This document shows, in pieces, positions 52,976 to 61,131 of a stretch of DNA of 64,000 nucleotides. The stretch is from Exilibacterium sp. (GTDB taxonomy: Bacteria > Pseudomonadota > Gammaproteobacteria > Pseudomonadales > Cellvibrionaceae): assembly GCA_028280195.1 (NCBI GenBank), contig JANQMH010000005.1, forward strand, positions 62,001 to 126,000, in the 5' to 3' direction. The position numbers were made by a program, and so were the translations under genes. The notes beneath the pieces are model-generated. The model saw only the letters and a list, made by a program, of their open reading frames with translations, searched no databases and was not told the DNA's origin. The first letter of the stretch is position 1, and every line of letters begins with the position of its first letter.

Positions 52976-54115
52976 ATGTCTGAAAGTACGAAGATTGATT
53001 TTATCTACCTGTCTGAGCAGGACATGATTAAAGCCGGTGTTACTGATATGCCCAGTTGTGTGGACACCATGGAGGAGATGTTTGTACTGCTCCACAAGGG
53101 GGACTACCGCATGGCCGGGCCGAACAGCGATTCCCATGGTGCCATGATCACCTTCCCGGAGGAATCACCCTTTTCGACCATGCCCAAACCAACGGCTGAT
53201 CGCCGGCTGATGGCGATGCCTGCCTACCTGGGCGGCGACTATCAGACTTGCGGCGTGAAGTGGTATGGCTCCAATATTGCCAATCGCGAAAAAGGCCTGC
53301 CGCGTTCCATTCTGATGTTTATTCTCAATGATGTCGACACCGGTGCACCACTGGCTTATATGTCCGCTAACCTGCTTTCCGCATACCGCACCGGCGCCAT
53401 TCCCGGTGTGGGAGCGCGTTACCTGGCCCGCAAAGATTCCAAAGTTATCGGACTGCTCGGTCCGGGTGTGATGGGCAAAACCTCCGTTGCATCTTTTATG
53501 GCGGCATGCCCGGACCTCGACACCATCAAAATCAAGGGCCGTGGCCAGGAGAGTCTGCAGCGCTTTTTGAGCTGGGTGAAAACAGAGTACCCGCAGCTTG
53601 TGAATATTCAGGTGGTTGATTCCATCGAGGCCGTGGTACGCGATTCTGACATAGTGACCTATTGTAATTCAGGTGAAGTTGGCGACCCTTCTACCTATCC
53701 GATTGTCAAACGTGAGTGGGTAAAGCCCGGTGCCTATTTGACGATGCCGGCAAGCTGCAGCCTGGATGACGGTATGAGCGGCAAAGATGTGCGCAAGGTA
53801 ATGGATAGCATCGGTTTGTACGAAGCCTGGTACGAAGAAGTACCTAAGCCAGCCCACAATTGCATACCGCTGGTTGGCATGCGGTTTATGGATATGATTG
53901 CCGACGGTTTAATGGCCAAAGATGAACTCGAAGATTTAGGCGCTATTGTCGCCGGCGACACCCCTGCTCGCCAGAATAACGAGGAAATTATTATTTTGTC
54001 TGTGGGTGGCATGCCCGTTGAAGACGTGGCTTGGGCCACCAAAATCTATCGCAACGCGGTTGAAAAAGGTATAGGCATTACGTTGAACCTATGGGATGAG
54101 CCGGTTCTGCGTTAA
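52976..54115 (+). CDS. Ornithine cyclodeaminase/mu-crystallin family enzyme
   Basis: 379 residues. NAD-binding Rossmann segment GLLGPGVMGKTSVASFM and RTGAIPGVGARYLARKDS mark the OCD/mu-crystallin family. The text strongly resembles proteins annotated as 'tyramine oxidase subunit B' in public databases, from memory and unverified. Reactions in the family include cyclodeamination of ornithine and oxidation of imino compounds. It opens a three-gene operon with RidA and a flavin oxidase, so amine or amino acid oxidation is likely. Confidence 0.85.
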   Translation: MSESTKIDFIYLSEQDMIKAGVTDMPSCVDTMEEMFVLLHKGDYRMAGPNSDSHGAMITFPEESPFSTMPKPTADRRLMAMPAYLGGDYQTCGVKWYGSNIANREKGLPRSILMFILNDVDTGAPLAYMSANLLSAYRTGAIPGVGARYLARKDSKVIGLLGPGVMGKTSVASFMAACPDLDTIKIKGRGQESLQRFLSWVKTEYPQLVNIQVVDSIEAVVRDSDIVTYCNSGEVGDPSTYPIVKREWVKPGAYLTMPASCSLDDGMSGKDVRKVMDSIGLYEAWYEEVPKPAHNCIPLVGMRFMDMIADGLMAKDELEDLGAIVAGDTPARQNNEEIIILSVGGMPVEDVAWATKIYRNAVEKGIGITLNLWDEPVLR

Positions 54116-54148
54116 CACCTTAGGCTTACTCCCACAGGAAAGATTCCC

Positions 54149-54571
54149 ATGACCAAAATCACCAAAGTTAAAACCGGCTCCAAGTTTGAAGAGATAGCCA
54201 GCTACTCCCGTGTTGTTGCCGTGGACAACTGGATTATGGTCTCCAATACTGCTGGCCGTAATCCAGACAGCAACGAAATTCCTGAAGATGTGATTGAACA
54301 GACTGACCAGGTTTTCAAAAACATCGAGCGTGCCCTTGAAGCGGTTGGCAGTTGCCTGGCCGATGTGGTGAGGTCTAACGTGTTTATCCAAAACCCGGAT
54401 GATATACACAGGGTCATGGAACACATTGGCACCAAGTTTCGCGGTATTAACCCGGCTACTACCGCCACTTGCCCGCCATTGGGCTCTACCGCTTACAAAG
54501 TCGAGCTGGAGGTAACGGCTTATCGCGGCGCCTCCGAGGCTGAGTCGGAAGACATTGTCATCCCCCAGTAG
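54149..54571 (+). CDS. RidA family protein (enamine/imine deaminase)
   Basis: 140 residues with the Rid fold: FKNIERALEAVGSCLADVVRSNVFIQNPDDIHRVMEHIGTKF, the conserved arginine region, and PATTATCPPLGSTAYKVELEVTA, where ATT-x-x-CPPL is typical. RidA proteins release ammonia from reactive enamine or imine intermediates. It sits between two oxidising enzymes, so it probably clears the imine products they make. It starts 33 bases after the upstream gene. Confidence 0.9.
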   Translation: MTKITKVKTGSKFEEIASYSRVVAVDNWIMVSNTAGRNPDSNEIPEDVIEQTDQVFKNIERALEAVGSCLADVVRSNVFIQNPDDIHRVMEHIGTKFRGINPATTATCPPLGSTAYKVELEVTAYRGASEAESEDIVIPQ

Positions 54572-54583
54572 TATCGAATTGTT

Positions 54584-55876
54584 ATGACTAAAGCGCTAGA
54601 GCCCGTTATCACTCAGGATAAGCTGCCTTCTACTACTCGCGTGGTGATTATCGGTGGTGGTATTGTCGGTGCCTGCGCGGCACTGACATTAGCGGAACGC
54701 AATATACCAGTGGTTTTACTCGAAAAAGGCCATATTGCTGGCGAACAATCGTCGCGCAACCTGGGGTGGATTCGAAAAACCAGCCGCCACGCGCATGATG
54801 TACCCATGGCGCAGGCAGCCGATCGCCTGTGGGCCAAAATGCCGGAGCGTATTGGCCGTGATCTCGGCTACAAGCAGTGCGGTATTATGTTTTTGTCGCC
54901 AACCGAGGAATCGCTCTGCGTTCATGAAGATTGGCTGAAATCGGTAGACGACCTTTCTCTCGATTCGCGCCTGCTAAGTACGAGCGAAATTGACCAACAG
55001 GTACCTGGTGGTAAGGGTAAGTGGGCCGGCGGTGTTTACACACCTTCCGATGGTATTGCCGAACCGGCAATAGCGACCAGCGCCATTGCCAATGCGGCTA
55101 TTAAAAAAGGCGCGGTGATGGTACAGCATTGTGCGGTTCGCACGCTTTCCAGATCAGCGGGAAAGGTTTCCGGTGTGGTTACGGAAAAAGGTGAAATTCA
55201 ATGCGATCAAGCATTGCTGGCAGGCGGCGCCTGGTCGCGACGCTTCCTTGGCAACCTGGGTGTGTCATTGCCAACCTTGCCTCTTATTTTATCTGTGTTG
55301 CGTACTAAGCCGATGGATGGCCCAACGGATATCGCTGTTGGCGGTCCGGACTTCTCTTTTAGAAAACACAAAGACGGCGGCTTTATCATTACCCAGCGCG
55401 GCGGTTTGGATGCACCTATCATCTTAGATCATTTGCTGATCGGTTCGCGTTATATGAACCAACTGGGTGCCAACCGACGACAGTTGCGCGTTAAACTGGG
55501 TAAACCTTTTTTGGATGACCTTAAACTTCCTCGTCGCTGGCACGCCGGGAGCCGGTCGCCGTTCGAGCGCATACGCACCATGGACCCCAAGGTTAACCCG
55601 GTGTTGAATCAGGAAGCGATAACCAACCTTTGCAATGCATGGCCCATATTTGAACAGGCGGAAATCGAGGAAGCCTGGGCCGGTTGGATGGATATCACGC
55701 CCGACTCCATGCCGGTGATCGATCGGATAGAAGCCGTTCCCGGTCTCGCCATCGCCACCGGCTTTTCCGGCCACGGCTTTGGCACTGGCCCGGCCGCAGG
55801 ACAACTGGCAGCGGATATTGTGTCCGAAGAGCCTTCAATTATCGATCCAGACCCGTACCGGTTTGATCGGCTGTAA
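54584..55876 (+). CDS. FAD-dependent D-amino acid oxidase/dehydrogenase-family protein
   Basis: 430 residues. The dinucleotide motif TRVVIIGGGIVGACAALTLAERNIPVVLLEKG and EQSSRNLGWIRKTSRHAHDVPM are typical of DAO-family amine oxidases. The C-terminal SGHGFGTGPAAGQLAADIV completes the FAD site. It probably oxidises an amine or amino acid to an imine, with RidA next to it deaminating the product. Last gene of the operon. Confidence 0.9.
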   Translation: MTKALEPVITQDKLPSTTRVVIIGGGIVGACAALTLAERNIPVVLLEKGHIAGEQSSRNLGWIRKTSRHAHDVPMAQAADRLWAKMPERIGRDLGYKQCGIMFLSPTEESLCVHEDWLKSVDDLSLDSRLLSTSEIDQQVPGGKGKWAGGVYTPSDGIAEPAIATSAIANAAIKKGAVMVQHCAVRTLSRSAGKVSGVVTEKGEIQCDQALLAGGAWSRRFLGNLGVSLPTLPLILSVLRTKPMDGPTDIAVGGPDFSFRKHKDGGFIITQRGGLDAPIILDHLLIGSRYMNQLGANRRQLRVKLGKPFLDDLKLPRRWHAGSRSPFERIRTMDPKVNPVLNQEAITNLCNAWPIFEQAEIEEAWAGWMDITPDSMPVIDRIEAVPGLAIATGFSGHGFGTGPAAGQLAADIVSEEPSIIDPDPYRFDRL

Positions 55877-55914
55877 AACTTGTTGATTCTAGAACGCTTT
55901 TTTTAACTATTTTG

Positions 55915-56199
55915 TTATGAGTCTTTTTCTACTTCCTTTCCGTGCCACACTCTTAGAATGTAAATTTTTCTGTTCAGAAGGTACCGAACGGTGTAATCGC
56001 CTACGTATAAGTCGCGGATCATTTCTGGGTCAGGTGCCTTTGAAACAGACAAACCCATTTGTGGAAATACTTTAAGCTTAGATATGCCTGCTTGAATGTT
56101 CTTTGCAATTCGGTTTGCAGCCCTCGGGTTGTGTTCTGCTATGAACTCTCGTAACCGCTTTAAATCATGGACGGCCTCTGGCGTATAAGTTATCCTCAT
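55915..56199 (-). CDS. ParE/RelE family toxin
   Basis: 94 residues: MRITYTPEAVHDLKRLREFIAEHNPRAA ... LYVGDYTVRYLLNRKIYILRVWHGKEVEK, the ParE/RelE fold with C-terminal arginines. ATGA overlap with the upstream antitoxin shows a type II toxin-antitoxin pair. The pair is the outermost cassette of the integron-like array; a TAAC-rich box follows its stop at about 55913. Confidence 0.88.
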   Translation of the reverse strand: MRITYTPEAVHDLKRLREFIAEHNPRAANRIAKNIQAGISKLKVFPQMGLSVSKAPDPEMIRDLYVGDYTVRYLLNRKIYILRVWHGKEVEKDS

Positions 56200-56462
56200 A
56201 CCTTAGGTGGTGCCTTCTCGCTTTCCGTTCCCCAACTGTTGAGCCAAGCCGACACTTGCTCTTCATCAACGCCTTTGCCACTCCGGATTGATTCAAGGGC
56301 CTCCAATGTATCGCTCCAGCGCTCGTCCTCCATGGCTTGGCGGGCCAAGAACTCTTTAACCGCTTGATTTATAAGATAATTTTTGCTTCTGTCCAGCTTT
56401 TTAGCAAGGTTTTGAAGGGGTGCTTCTATCTCAGCATTGAGGCGAATACTAGTAATACTCAT
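56196..56462 (-). CDS. Ribbon-helix-helix antitoxin (CopG-like)
   Basis: About 88 residues from the ATG at 56462, with GGAG 6 bases upstream; the longer start at 56477 is less likely. MSITSIRLNAEIEAPLQNLAKKLDRSKNYLINQAVKEFL is a typical RHH N-terminus, and the C-terminal half should wrap the toxin. It has its own promoter-like elements in the leader (TTGACA then TAATAT with a 16-base spacer on the minus strand), as usual for toxin-antitoxin cassettes. Confidence 0.87.
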   Translation of the reverse strand: MSITSIRLNAEIEAPLQNLAKKLDRSKNYLINQAVKEFLARQAMEDERWSDTLEALESIRSGKGVDEEQVSAWLNSWGTESEKAPPKV

Positions 56463-56528
56463 TTGTGGCTCCAGCAATGTATTCGGATGTATTACAACAT
56501 ATTACTCTTGCCGGCCTATATGTCAAAT

Positions 56529-56617
56529 TCATAACACTCTGCGAAGGGGCGAAGTGTGTAGCACTTCATCCCGCTTGCGCAGTGTGTTCGAGCGCAACCT
56601 ATCCTTGTTTGTTAAGT
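56529..56617 (-). repeat. attC-like recombination site
   Basis: On the minus strand it begins ACTTAAC (perfect RYYYAAC) and ends GTTATGA, 89 bases. The inside folds on itself (GAAGTG...CACTTC, GCGCAAGCGGG...). The RHH antitoxin promoter lies just after it. This pattern matches integron attC sites. Confidence 0.6.
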
Positions 56618-56784
56618 ACTTTTTGCCGCCGAGGCTTCGCCACAATTTGATCCCCATCTTCATAGATAGCGATACCTGGATCGCATGTTTCTACTTGATC
56701 AATAATATACCCATTCTCTTCTAAGATGGCTTTTATCGCCCTTATTTTTTGGGCTGGCTCCTTTGCCCTCGGGTGAATAGATGA
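56599..56784 (-). pseudogene. Truncated cassette ORF without a start codon
   Basis: An open frame of 62 codons reads AKEPAQKIRAIKAILEENGYIIDQVETCDPGIAIYEDGDQIVAK (key part EENGYIIDQVE). It ends at a TAG inside the attC site, as cassette genes often do. No ATG, GTG or TTG starts it, and a plausible upstream segment is in another frame. It is probably a decayed cassette gene of unknown function. Confidence 0.4.
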
Positions 56785-56873
56785 TTAGCTAATGGTTGAC
56801 GCACTTTCTATTTTCTGACAAAGACTTCCTTCCCTTCGTTGAACACTCGCGACTACGTACGGTTACTGCGAAA

Positions 56874-56992
56874 ACATAACACCGCAATAATGAGTTGGAG
56901 CACGCAGTACGGGGGTCCAGCCTCGGCAATTTTGAGCGTTGCTTTTCTTCAAGCAATGCTTGAAATTGTTCGAGTTTCACGATTTGTTAGGG
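56874..56992 (-). repeat. attC-like recombination site
   Basis: The minus strand begins CCCTAAC directly after the TAG stop of the 149-residue ORF, and ends GTTATGT, about 119 bases. A perfect 17-base palindrome TTCAAGCAATGCTTGAA lies inside. Size and boxes fit an attC site. Confidence 0.65.
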
Positions 56993-57442
56993 CTAGTCAC
57001 TACTGCTGCCCACCAATATCCATCGTTTCCCACTTAAATGAATATCATAAGCAAAATCCCAAAATACAGGATAAGAGGGTTGTCCCTTTTTGAACTCAAA
57101 CTCTACAACCATATCCGCCTTTTCAAGATTGATTTTTGAAAATACATTATTCATTAACTCGGCAACCTCATGTTTCTTTGATTCAAGGTCTATGGGGCCA
57201 GAGCCAGTATCACCTTCATATAGAATCTTATCTACTATTTCCCTCTTGGCTTCCTTTGCTGACGAAGGAAAAACCCCCGAAACTTTGCAGTTTTCAGAAA
57301 CCAATTTGCTCAGTGCTTGTTCCAAGGATTCGTCAGCATTAGCGGGGCCGTACAGGTTAAGCCAGACCTCATAGTTTATACCGTACAGAAGCTGCTCAAT
57401 TCTTTTGAATTCTTCCGGCCTATTGTCTCGAACGATTTTCAT
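56993..57442 (-). CDS. Cassette protein of unknown function (149 aa)
   Basis: 149 residues, acidic, no signal peptide or membrane segment. Phrases such as FKRIEQLLYGINYEVWLNLYGPANADE and FWDFAYDIHLSGKRWILVG do not match a family I know. Its ATG is 5 bases after an attC right box, and its stop touches the next left box, so it is a complete gene cassette on the minus strand. Confidence 0.72.
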   Translation of the reverse strand: MKIVRDNRPEEFKRIEQLLYGINYEVWLNLYGPANADESLEQALSKLVSENCKVSGVFPSSAKEAKREIVDKILYEGDTGSGPIDLESKKHEVAELMNNVFSKINLEKADMVVEFEFKKGQPSYPVFWDFAYDIHLSGKRWILVGSSSD

Positions 57443-57446
57443 AGAG

Positions 57447-57505
57447 CCCTAACGCCGTCATTTGCGATCGTGGTATAGGCGCGAGGCAAGATGGCTTTGT
57501 TAAAG
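57447..57505 (-). repeat. attC-like recombination site
   Basis: 59 bases on the minus strand, from CTTTAAC to GTTAGGG, with internal arms GCCATCTTGC and GCAAATGACGGC that pair imperfectly. The compact size is that of classical attC sites. The ATG of the next cassette follows 5 bases later. Confidence 0.75.
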
Positions 57506-57511
57506 CGCATC

Positions 57512-57901
57512 TTAGCATGGCTCTTCGTATTCTATATGACTTAATCTTTCTGGAAATCTGGTAGGTGAAAGCAAATCTACCTCTCCATCTGGTGTACGCA
57601 TTGGTTTTGTAAAATCCAGGTAATGAAAAAAGAATACCCAACGTTTATTCTCGTCATCCAAAGGTTGCTCATCGTAAGCGACCTGCCAATTTTCTATTGG
57701 TTGTCCTTTAACTTCTTGTGTCACCTCTCCCCACTTGTATTCATATGAATTTGAATAAATATTAACTTCAATTAGGTGACAAGGGTCTTTCGCAACTATT
57801 GGATATATACCGATAATTTCCATTTTTTTTGGGTCCCTCTGGCTGGCTTTGTTAGCAATTTTAGTTATTGTGAACTCACTCAAAGGGCGGGAAATTACCA
57901 T
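57512..57901 (-). CDS. Cassette protein of unknown function (129 aa)
   Basis: 129 residues from the ATG at 57901; a TTG at 57913 would be inside the attC site. The body (EFTITKIANKASQRDPKKMEIIGIYPIVAKDPCHLIEVNIY, later KRWVFFFHYLDFTKPM) is soluble and unlike any family I recognise. The ATG is formed within the attC right box (GTTACATGG), a common cassette arrangement. Confidence 0.7.
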   Translation of the reverse strand: MVISRPLSEFTITKIANKASQRDPKKMEIIGIYPIVAKDPCHLIEVNIYSNSYEYKWGEVTQEVKGQPIENWQVAYDEQPLDDENKRWVFFFHYLDFTKPMRTPDGEVDLLSPTRFPERLSHIEYEEPC

Positions 57902-57996
57902 GTAACGCCTCAAACACCAGCTTGATGTAGTTGGCGGCCTTTTTGGTACAAACAGGCGACAGCTTTGCCGAGTCCGCGTGGTTGGACTTGTTAACT
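57900..57996 (-). repeat. attC-like recombination site
   Basis: 97 bases, minus strand, from AGTTAAC (overlapping the TAA stop of the next ORF) to GCGTTACAT. TAACAAG... and ...GAGGCGTTAC ends resemble those of Vibrio-type repeats. Confidence 0.6.
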
Positions 57997-58452
57997 GTAG
58001 TGTCGCACCTCGGTTAATAATACATATGAATGCATATTACCTTGAGGTATGCGATAGACACCTTCCGCACCTAAACACTTGCAAGCCATTGCTGCAATTT
58101 CCCAGGCCATATTTTCGTCACATTTCACTGAGGGCTTATTAAATACCTCATAACCAGTGACATCAAAGAGCTTTTTAACGACAGAGCTGTGCCTTCTAAT
58201 CGGCTCTGGCAACCTGTGATTTGACCAAAACCAAACCAAGCTGTCTTTTTCAGGAATATGAGAAGCAACTGGTAAAATTGAGGCCTCTACAACAGGCCTC
58301 TCTTTATCGAAGAACATCAACGATTGCTTTTCATACTCAACGACAAAGTTATCGTGGCCTCCAAAACCAAATTCGTTTACTAGAGCCTGGTACTTTTGAT
58401 CAAGCTCATCGCATGCGTCTTCCAAGTACTTGTCGAACTCTTCGTCATTCAT
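57991..58452 (-). CDS. Cassette protein of unknown function (153 aa), possibly DUF6882-like
   Basis: 153 residues, acidic. It contains FDKYLEDACDELDQKYQALVNEFGFG, DSLVWFWSNHRLPEPIRRHSSVVKKLFD and MAWEIAAMACKCLGAEGVYRIP. The WFWSNHRLPE and terminal G-E-Y-R-I-P-like pattern recall DUF6882 proteins, but this is from memory. Cytoplasmic. Its ATG is 11 bases after the attC right box. Confidence 0.72.
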   Translation of the reverse strand: MNDEEFDKYLEDACDELDQKYQALVNEFGFGGHDNFVVEYEKQSLMFFDKERPVVEASILPVASHIPEKDSLVWFWSNHRLPEPIRRHSSVVKKLFDVTGYEVFNKPSVKCDENMAWEIAAMACKCLGAEGVYRIPQGNMHSYVLLTEVRHYS

Positions 58453-58462
58453 AGTTTTGTGT

Positions 58463-58556
58463 GGTTAACGCTGAGCCAATTTGCAGGCAGAAATAGCGGC
58501 CGCCTTTTAGCCGACACTCTTGGCTGCCAAATTGCGACACTTGTTTTATGTTAAAT
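58463..58556 (-). repeat. attC-like recombination site
   Basis: 94 bases, minus strand, from ATTTAAC (perfect left box, covering the cupin TAA) to GCGTTAACC. Inner arms GCAATTTGGCAG and CTGCAAATTGGC pair well, which is the expected folded shape. Confidence 0.75.
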
Positions 58557-58916
58557 CCACTCCTGATCTTTGCTTTGTACTGTTAGATCACTTTCAGTAC
58601 TGCCAGTATGAGCCGTAGCTTTAGGCTCAAACATCATTACATGCGCTTCTTCTTTTGCTTCCGGTTTGTGCTCAATACCTCTCGGAACGATATAGCACTC
58701 CCCTTCATTCAAGTTAATACTCCGCTCTTTCAAATGGATAGTAATACTGCCTTTAATAACCTGGAAGAACTCGTCTTCGTTCTCGTGAGTATGCCATACC
58801 ATCTCTCCTTTAAACTTAGCTAGTTTCACATATTGTCCATTTAGCTCCCCAACAATTTTAGGAGACCAATAATGGTCGAATAGTCGAAATTTATCTGCCA
58901 AATTAACTTTTTCCAA
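58551..58916 (-). CDS. Cupin domain protein (gene cassette)
   Basis: 121 residues from a TTG start with GGAG 8 bases ahead. The single cupin domain has GEMVWHTHENEDEFFQVIKGSITIHL (motif 1, with H and E ligands) and GECYIVPRGIEHKPEAKEEAHVMMFEP (motif 2). Cupins bind metal and include isomerases, dioxygenases and sensors; the role here is unknown. A complete cassette between two attC-like sites. Confidence 0.86.
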   Translation of the reverse strand: MEKVNLADKFRLFDHYWSPKIVGELNGQYVKLAKFKGEMVWHTHENEDEFFQVIKGSITIHLKERSINLNEGECYIVPRGIEHKPEAKEEAHVMMFEPKATAHTGSTESDLTVQSKDQEWI

Positions 58917-58923
58917 GTTACTC

Positions 58924-59032
58924 TCCTAACTTGAATACTGTAGAGGTGGAACGCAGAGTGGACTGGTAATGTAAAGCATTGCTGCTTTTCAAGCAATGCT
59001 TTACATTATCCGGGTTGCATATATGGTTATGG
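58924..59032 (-). repeat. attC-like recombination site with a long perfect hairpin
   Basis: 109 bases, minus strand, from CCATAAC (overlapping the DJ-1 remnant stop) to GTTAGGA. The centre holds a 17-bp perfect inverted repeat (58967-58983 with 58992-59008) and an 8-base loop. GGAG of the next gene follows immediately. Confidence 0.65.
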
Positions 59033-59606
59033 ATTTTTGCACCACTCAAACTCCATTTGCTTAGCTGTTTTTTCTGCCAGTTCTAAACTAGCTAGCCTTG
59101 ACACTAAATACAAACTCATATCTATACCAGCGGAAATGCCGCCTGATGTAATGAATTTGCCTTCATCTACCCAGCGCTGAGAGTAAACTACTGTTAGATC
59201 TGGATAGGAACTCTTTAGATCATCGATATCTTCCCAGTGAGTAGTAACTTTAAGGTTTGACAATAACCCGGCTGCAGCGAGTATAAACACGCCAGTGCAG
59301 ACAGAGGCGACTATTTGTGCGTTTTTCTCAACACTGGCAATCCAGTCAATAACAGCAGGCTTTTTTAACTCCTCGGTGTGAATGCCACCAACTACAATTA
59401 AAATATCGATTTTGGGATGATCGTGAAAGTCATAATGAGGATTAACACTGTAGCCACCTCTGGCAATAACAGGAACCCTTTCTTCGCTACTAAGAAGATG
59501 TTAAAAGAATTTACAGAGCCAGCCAGCCAGCTGTTGAAAAAACTTCAAAGGGTCCTGAAAAATCTAAGACTTCAGCATTTTCGTAAATATAGATTCCTAC
59601 ATTCAA
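59027..59606 (-). pseudogene. DJ-1/PfpI family gene broken by two frameshifts
   Basis: Starts TTG at 59606 with GGAG upstream: MNVGIYIYENAEVLDFSGPFEVFSTAGW, a DJ-1/PfpI N-terminus. A frameshift follows at a tetranucleotide tract (AGCC repeats, 59517-59531), where one extra unit would bring NSFNIFLVAKKG into frame. A second shift near 59475-59485 leads to RVPVIARGGYSVNPHYDFHDHPKIDILIVVGG, then ASVCTGVFILAAAG with the catalytic cysteine, to the stop. The intact enzyme would be about 190 residues. It occupies one cassette. Confidence 0.8.
59517..59531 (-). repeat. Tetranucleotide repeat (AGCC/GGCT) within the DJ-1 remnant
   Basis: AGCC occurs three times plus a partial copy. It sits exactly at the first frameshift of the DJ-1 gene. 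Adding one 4-base unit restores the frame, the usual behaviour of a slippage-prone contingency locus. Confidence 0.75.
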
Positions 59607-59624
59607 TGCACGATTCTCCAGGAT

Positions 59625-59706
59625 TCATAACACTCAAATCAGGAGTTGAGCTACAAGCGAAGTCCGGTGCAGCCTTGGCTTTACAAACCGGATTTACTTA
59701 TTAGGC
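59625..59706 (-). repeat. attC-like recombination site (imperfect)
   Basis: 82 bases, minus strand, from GCCTAAT to GTTATGA; the left box ends in T rather than C. Inner arms TCCGGT and ACCGGA pair. It separates the DJ-1 remnant from the secreted protein gene. Confidence 0.5.
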
Positions 59707-59708
59707 AT

Positions 59709-60164
59709 CTACAGCTTTTTGCACCAGAGTTCCGCCTCTTCTCTGGTCGAAGCAGGCGCCCGTAGATCGTCTTTTAAAGCACATTTAAGCGAAATCGCCT
59801 TACGATTTCCAGCTTGTGCTGCACGAGTAATCCATTGCGAAGCGGTAAACTTATTGCCGACAGGTTTCCAAAGCTCGACAAGTCTTTGGTTTTCTTTATC
59901 GTGTACAGTCTTGCAGTCTTTACCCTTTATATCAGTTTTTATCAGTGGGTTAACCAGTTTCCCATCACATATCTTATATGGTCTTTTGGGTTCTGGGGCA
60001 TTTTTTATTAGTAGCTCCGCAAGTTGCATCATCGCGTTAGCGTCATCTCGTTCAGCCATAGCTTTTAAAGCCAAACCTTTCTTTATAAGAGATTTGTCAT
60101 CGGCATAAGCATCATGGTTAACTGCGATAATTAGAATAAATATTGAAACCAAAAATATTTTCAT
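59709..60164 (-). CDS. Secreted Sel1-like small protein (gene cassette)
   Basis: 151 residues with a cleavable signal peptide (MKIFLVSIFILIIAVNHDAYAD). The mature part has ALKAMAERDDANAMMQLAELL and QWITRAAQAGNRKAISLKCAL, spaced like Sel1/TPR-type repeats, and four cysteines that may form disulfides. Probably periplasmic. AAAAGGAGCAAGT precedes the ATG, immediately after an attC right box. Confidence 0.75.
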   Translation of the reverse strand: MKIFLVSIFILIIAVNHDAYADDKSLIKKGLALKAMAERDDANAMMQLAELLIKNAPEPKRPYKICDGKLVNPLIKTDIKGKDCKTVHDKENQRLVELWKPVGNKFTASQWITRAAQAGNRKAISLKCALKDDLRAPASTREEAELWCKKL

Positions 60165-60177
60165 ACTTGCTCCTTTT

Positions 60178-60249
60178 GCCTAACACCCGCATTTATGGCT
60201 GGTTTGGAGAGCAGCGGAAAACCAGTCCGGCAAGATGCGCCTGTTAGGC
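60178..60249 (-). repeat. attC-like recombination site (best match)
   Basis: 72 bases. On the minus strand it begins GCCTAAC and ends GTTAGGC, both perfect matches to RYYYAAC and GTTRRRY. Inner arms GGACTGGTTTTCC and AAACCAGCC, and GCGCAT/ATGCG, fold with an offset as in known attC sites. GGAG and an ATG follow 7-14 bases after the right box. Confidence 0.85.
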
Positions 60250-60936
60250 GCGGCCCTACGGCTCACTTCCACCCTTCCATAGTATCTGTTTGCCAATCCC
60301 ATACTGATTTTCACTTGTTGGTTGCACCCAATAAGGCGTGACAGTAGTATGCGGGCTGTCCGATGATGACAACGTTAATTCAATTCTCTCGTCAAAACAG
60401 TTTGCGAGAACTATATATATGGACCGCGTGAATAGTACACACGAATTAATTCTGCATCAATGTATAAAAAAGCGTATCCAATAGAGATATGTTTTTTCCG
60501 TTCGTATACTGCAGCTCCGAAGGCGCATATCCCTGCGTAACGGTACTATAACTAGGCCCGCCCTCCTTCTTTCTACCCCTTCCCGGTGTCCGCTACTTCT
60601 TCTGTTTATTCATGCAGTATATTTGGAGGTTGTCAAATATATTTCTCCCTTTATACTAAGCTGTTGCTATCTTCCAAGCGGTAGAAAAATAGGTGGCGCC
60701 ATCAATGATTTAGGTTTTAGTCCAGGGAGATATAGGGCCCTATTCTTTCGCATAACAGGAAAAACTTGCTTTGCATCGGACAGAATTGGATAGCGTCGAT
60801 AAAGCCTCTTCCGATCAGATACTGAGACCGCGCACTCAATGCTGCAATCAGCAAAGCGAGCGTACGCCATATACAAAGGTTATGTTTCTCTAATTACCCC
60901 TAAGGGCAATAACCGAAAATGTATAAGAGGTTGAAT
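60250..60936. other. Unassigned stretch at the change of cassette direction
   Basis: About 690 bases with no convincing gene. Minus-strand frames give fragments without start codons (for example ISIGYAFLYIDAELIRVYYSRG and ERIELTLSSSDSPHTTVTPYW). They are in different frames and look like decayed cassette genes. A 69-codon frame (60667-60876) has no recognisable features. No integrase motif is seen. Confidence 0.4.
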
Positions 60937-61131
60937 ATGAAAAAAATCCAGGATAAGGATACTAGGTACTTTATCGATATAGAGCTTAAAACACAGAAAG
61001 TAGTGAGTAACGGATACGATCAAAAACAGAATTTGGATGAAGGGCGGCAAACTAATCCTAAGCTTCATCGGTTGTTTTTAACCAAAGGTCAATATAATAA
61101 GTTCGTCGAAAGATGCGGTTTAAATAATTAA
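60937..61131 (+). CDS. Small basic cassette protein (64 aa)
   Basis: 64 residues from the ATG at 60937 with AAGAGG 6 bases ahead. Sequence: MKKIQDKDTRYFIDIELKT, then DQKQNLDEGRQTNPKLHRLFL and KGQYNKFVERC. It resembles small uncharacterised proteins I associate with integron cassettes, but I know no function. It is on the plus strand, unlike the cassettes to its left. Confidence 0.7.
   Translation: MKKIQDKDTRYFIDIELKTQKVVSNGYDQKQNLDEGRQTNPKLHRLFLTKGQYNKFVERCGLNN

Noticed and set aside
60667..60876. A 69-codon minus-strand frame at the direction change of the cassette array
   Set aside because: No homology-like text, no ribosome site and no attC box directly ahead; a chance frame in decayed DNA is more likely.
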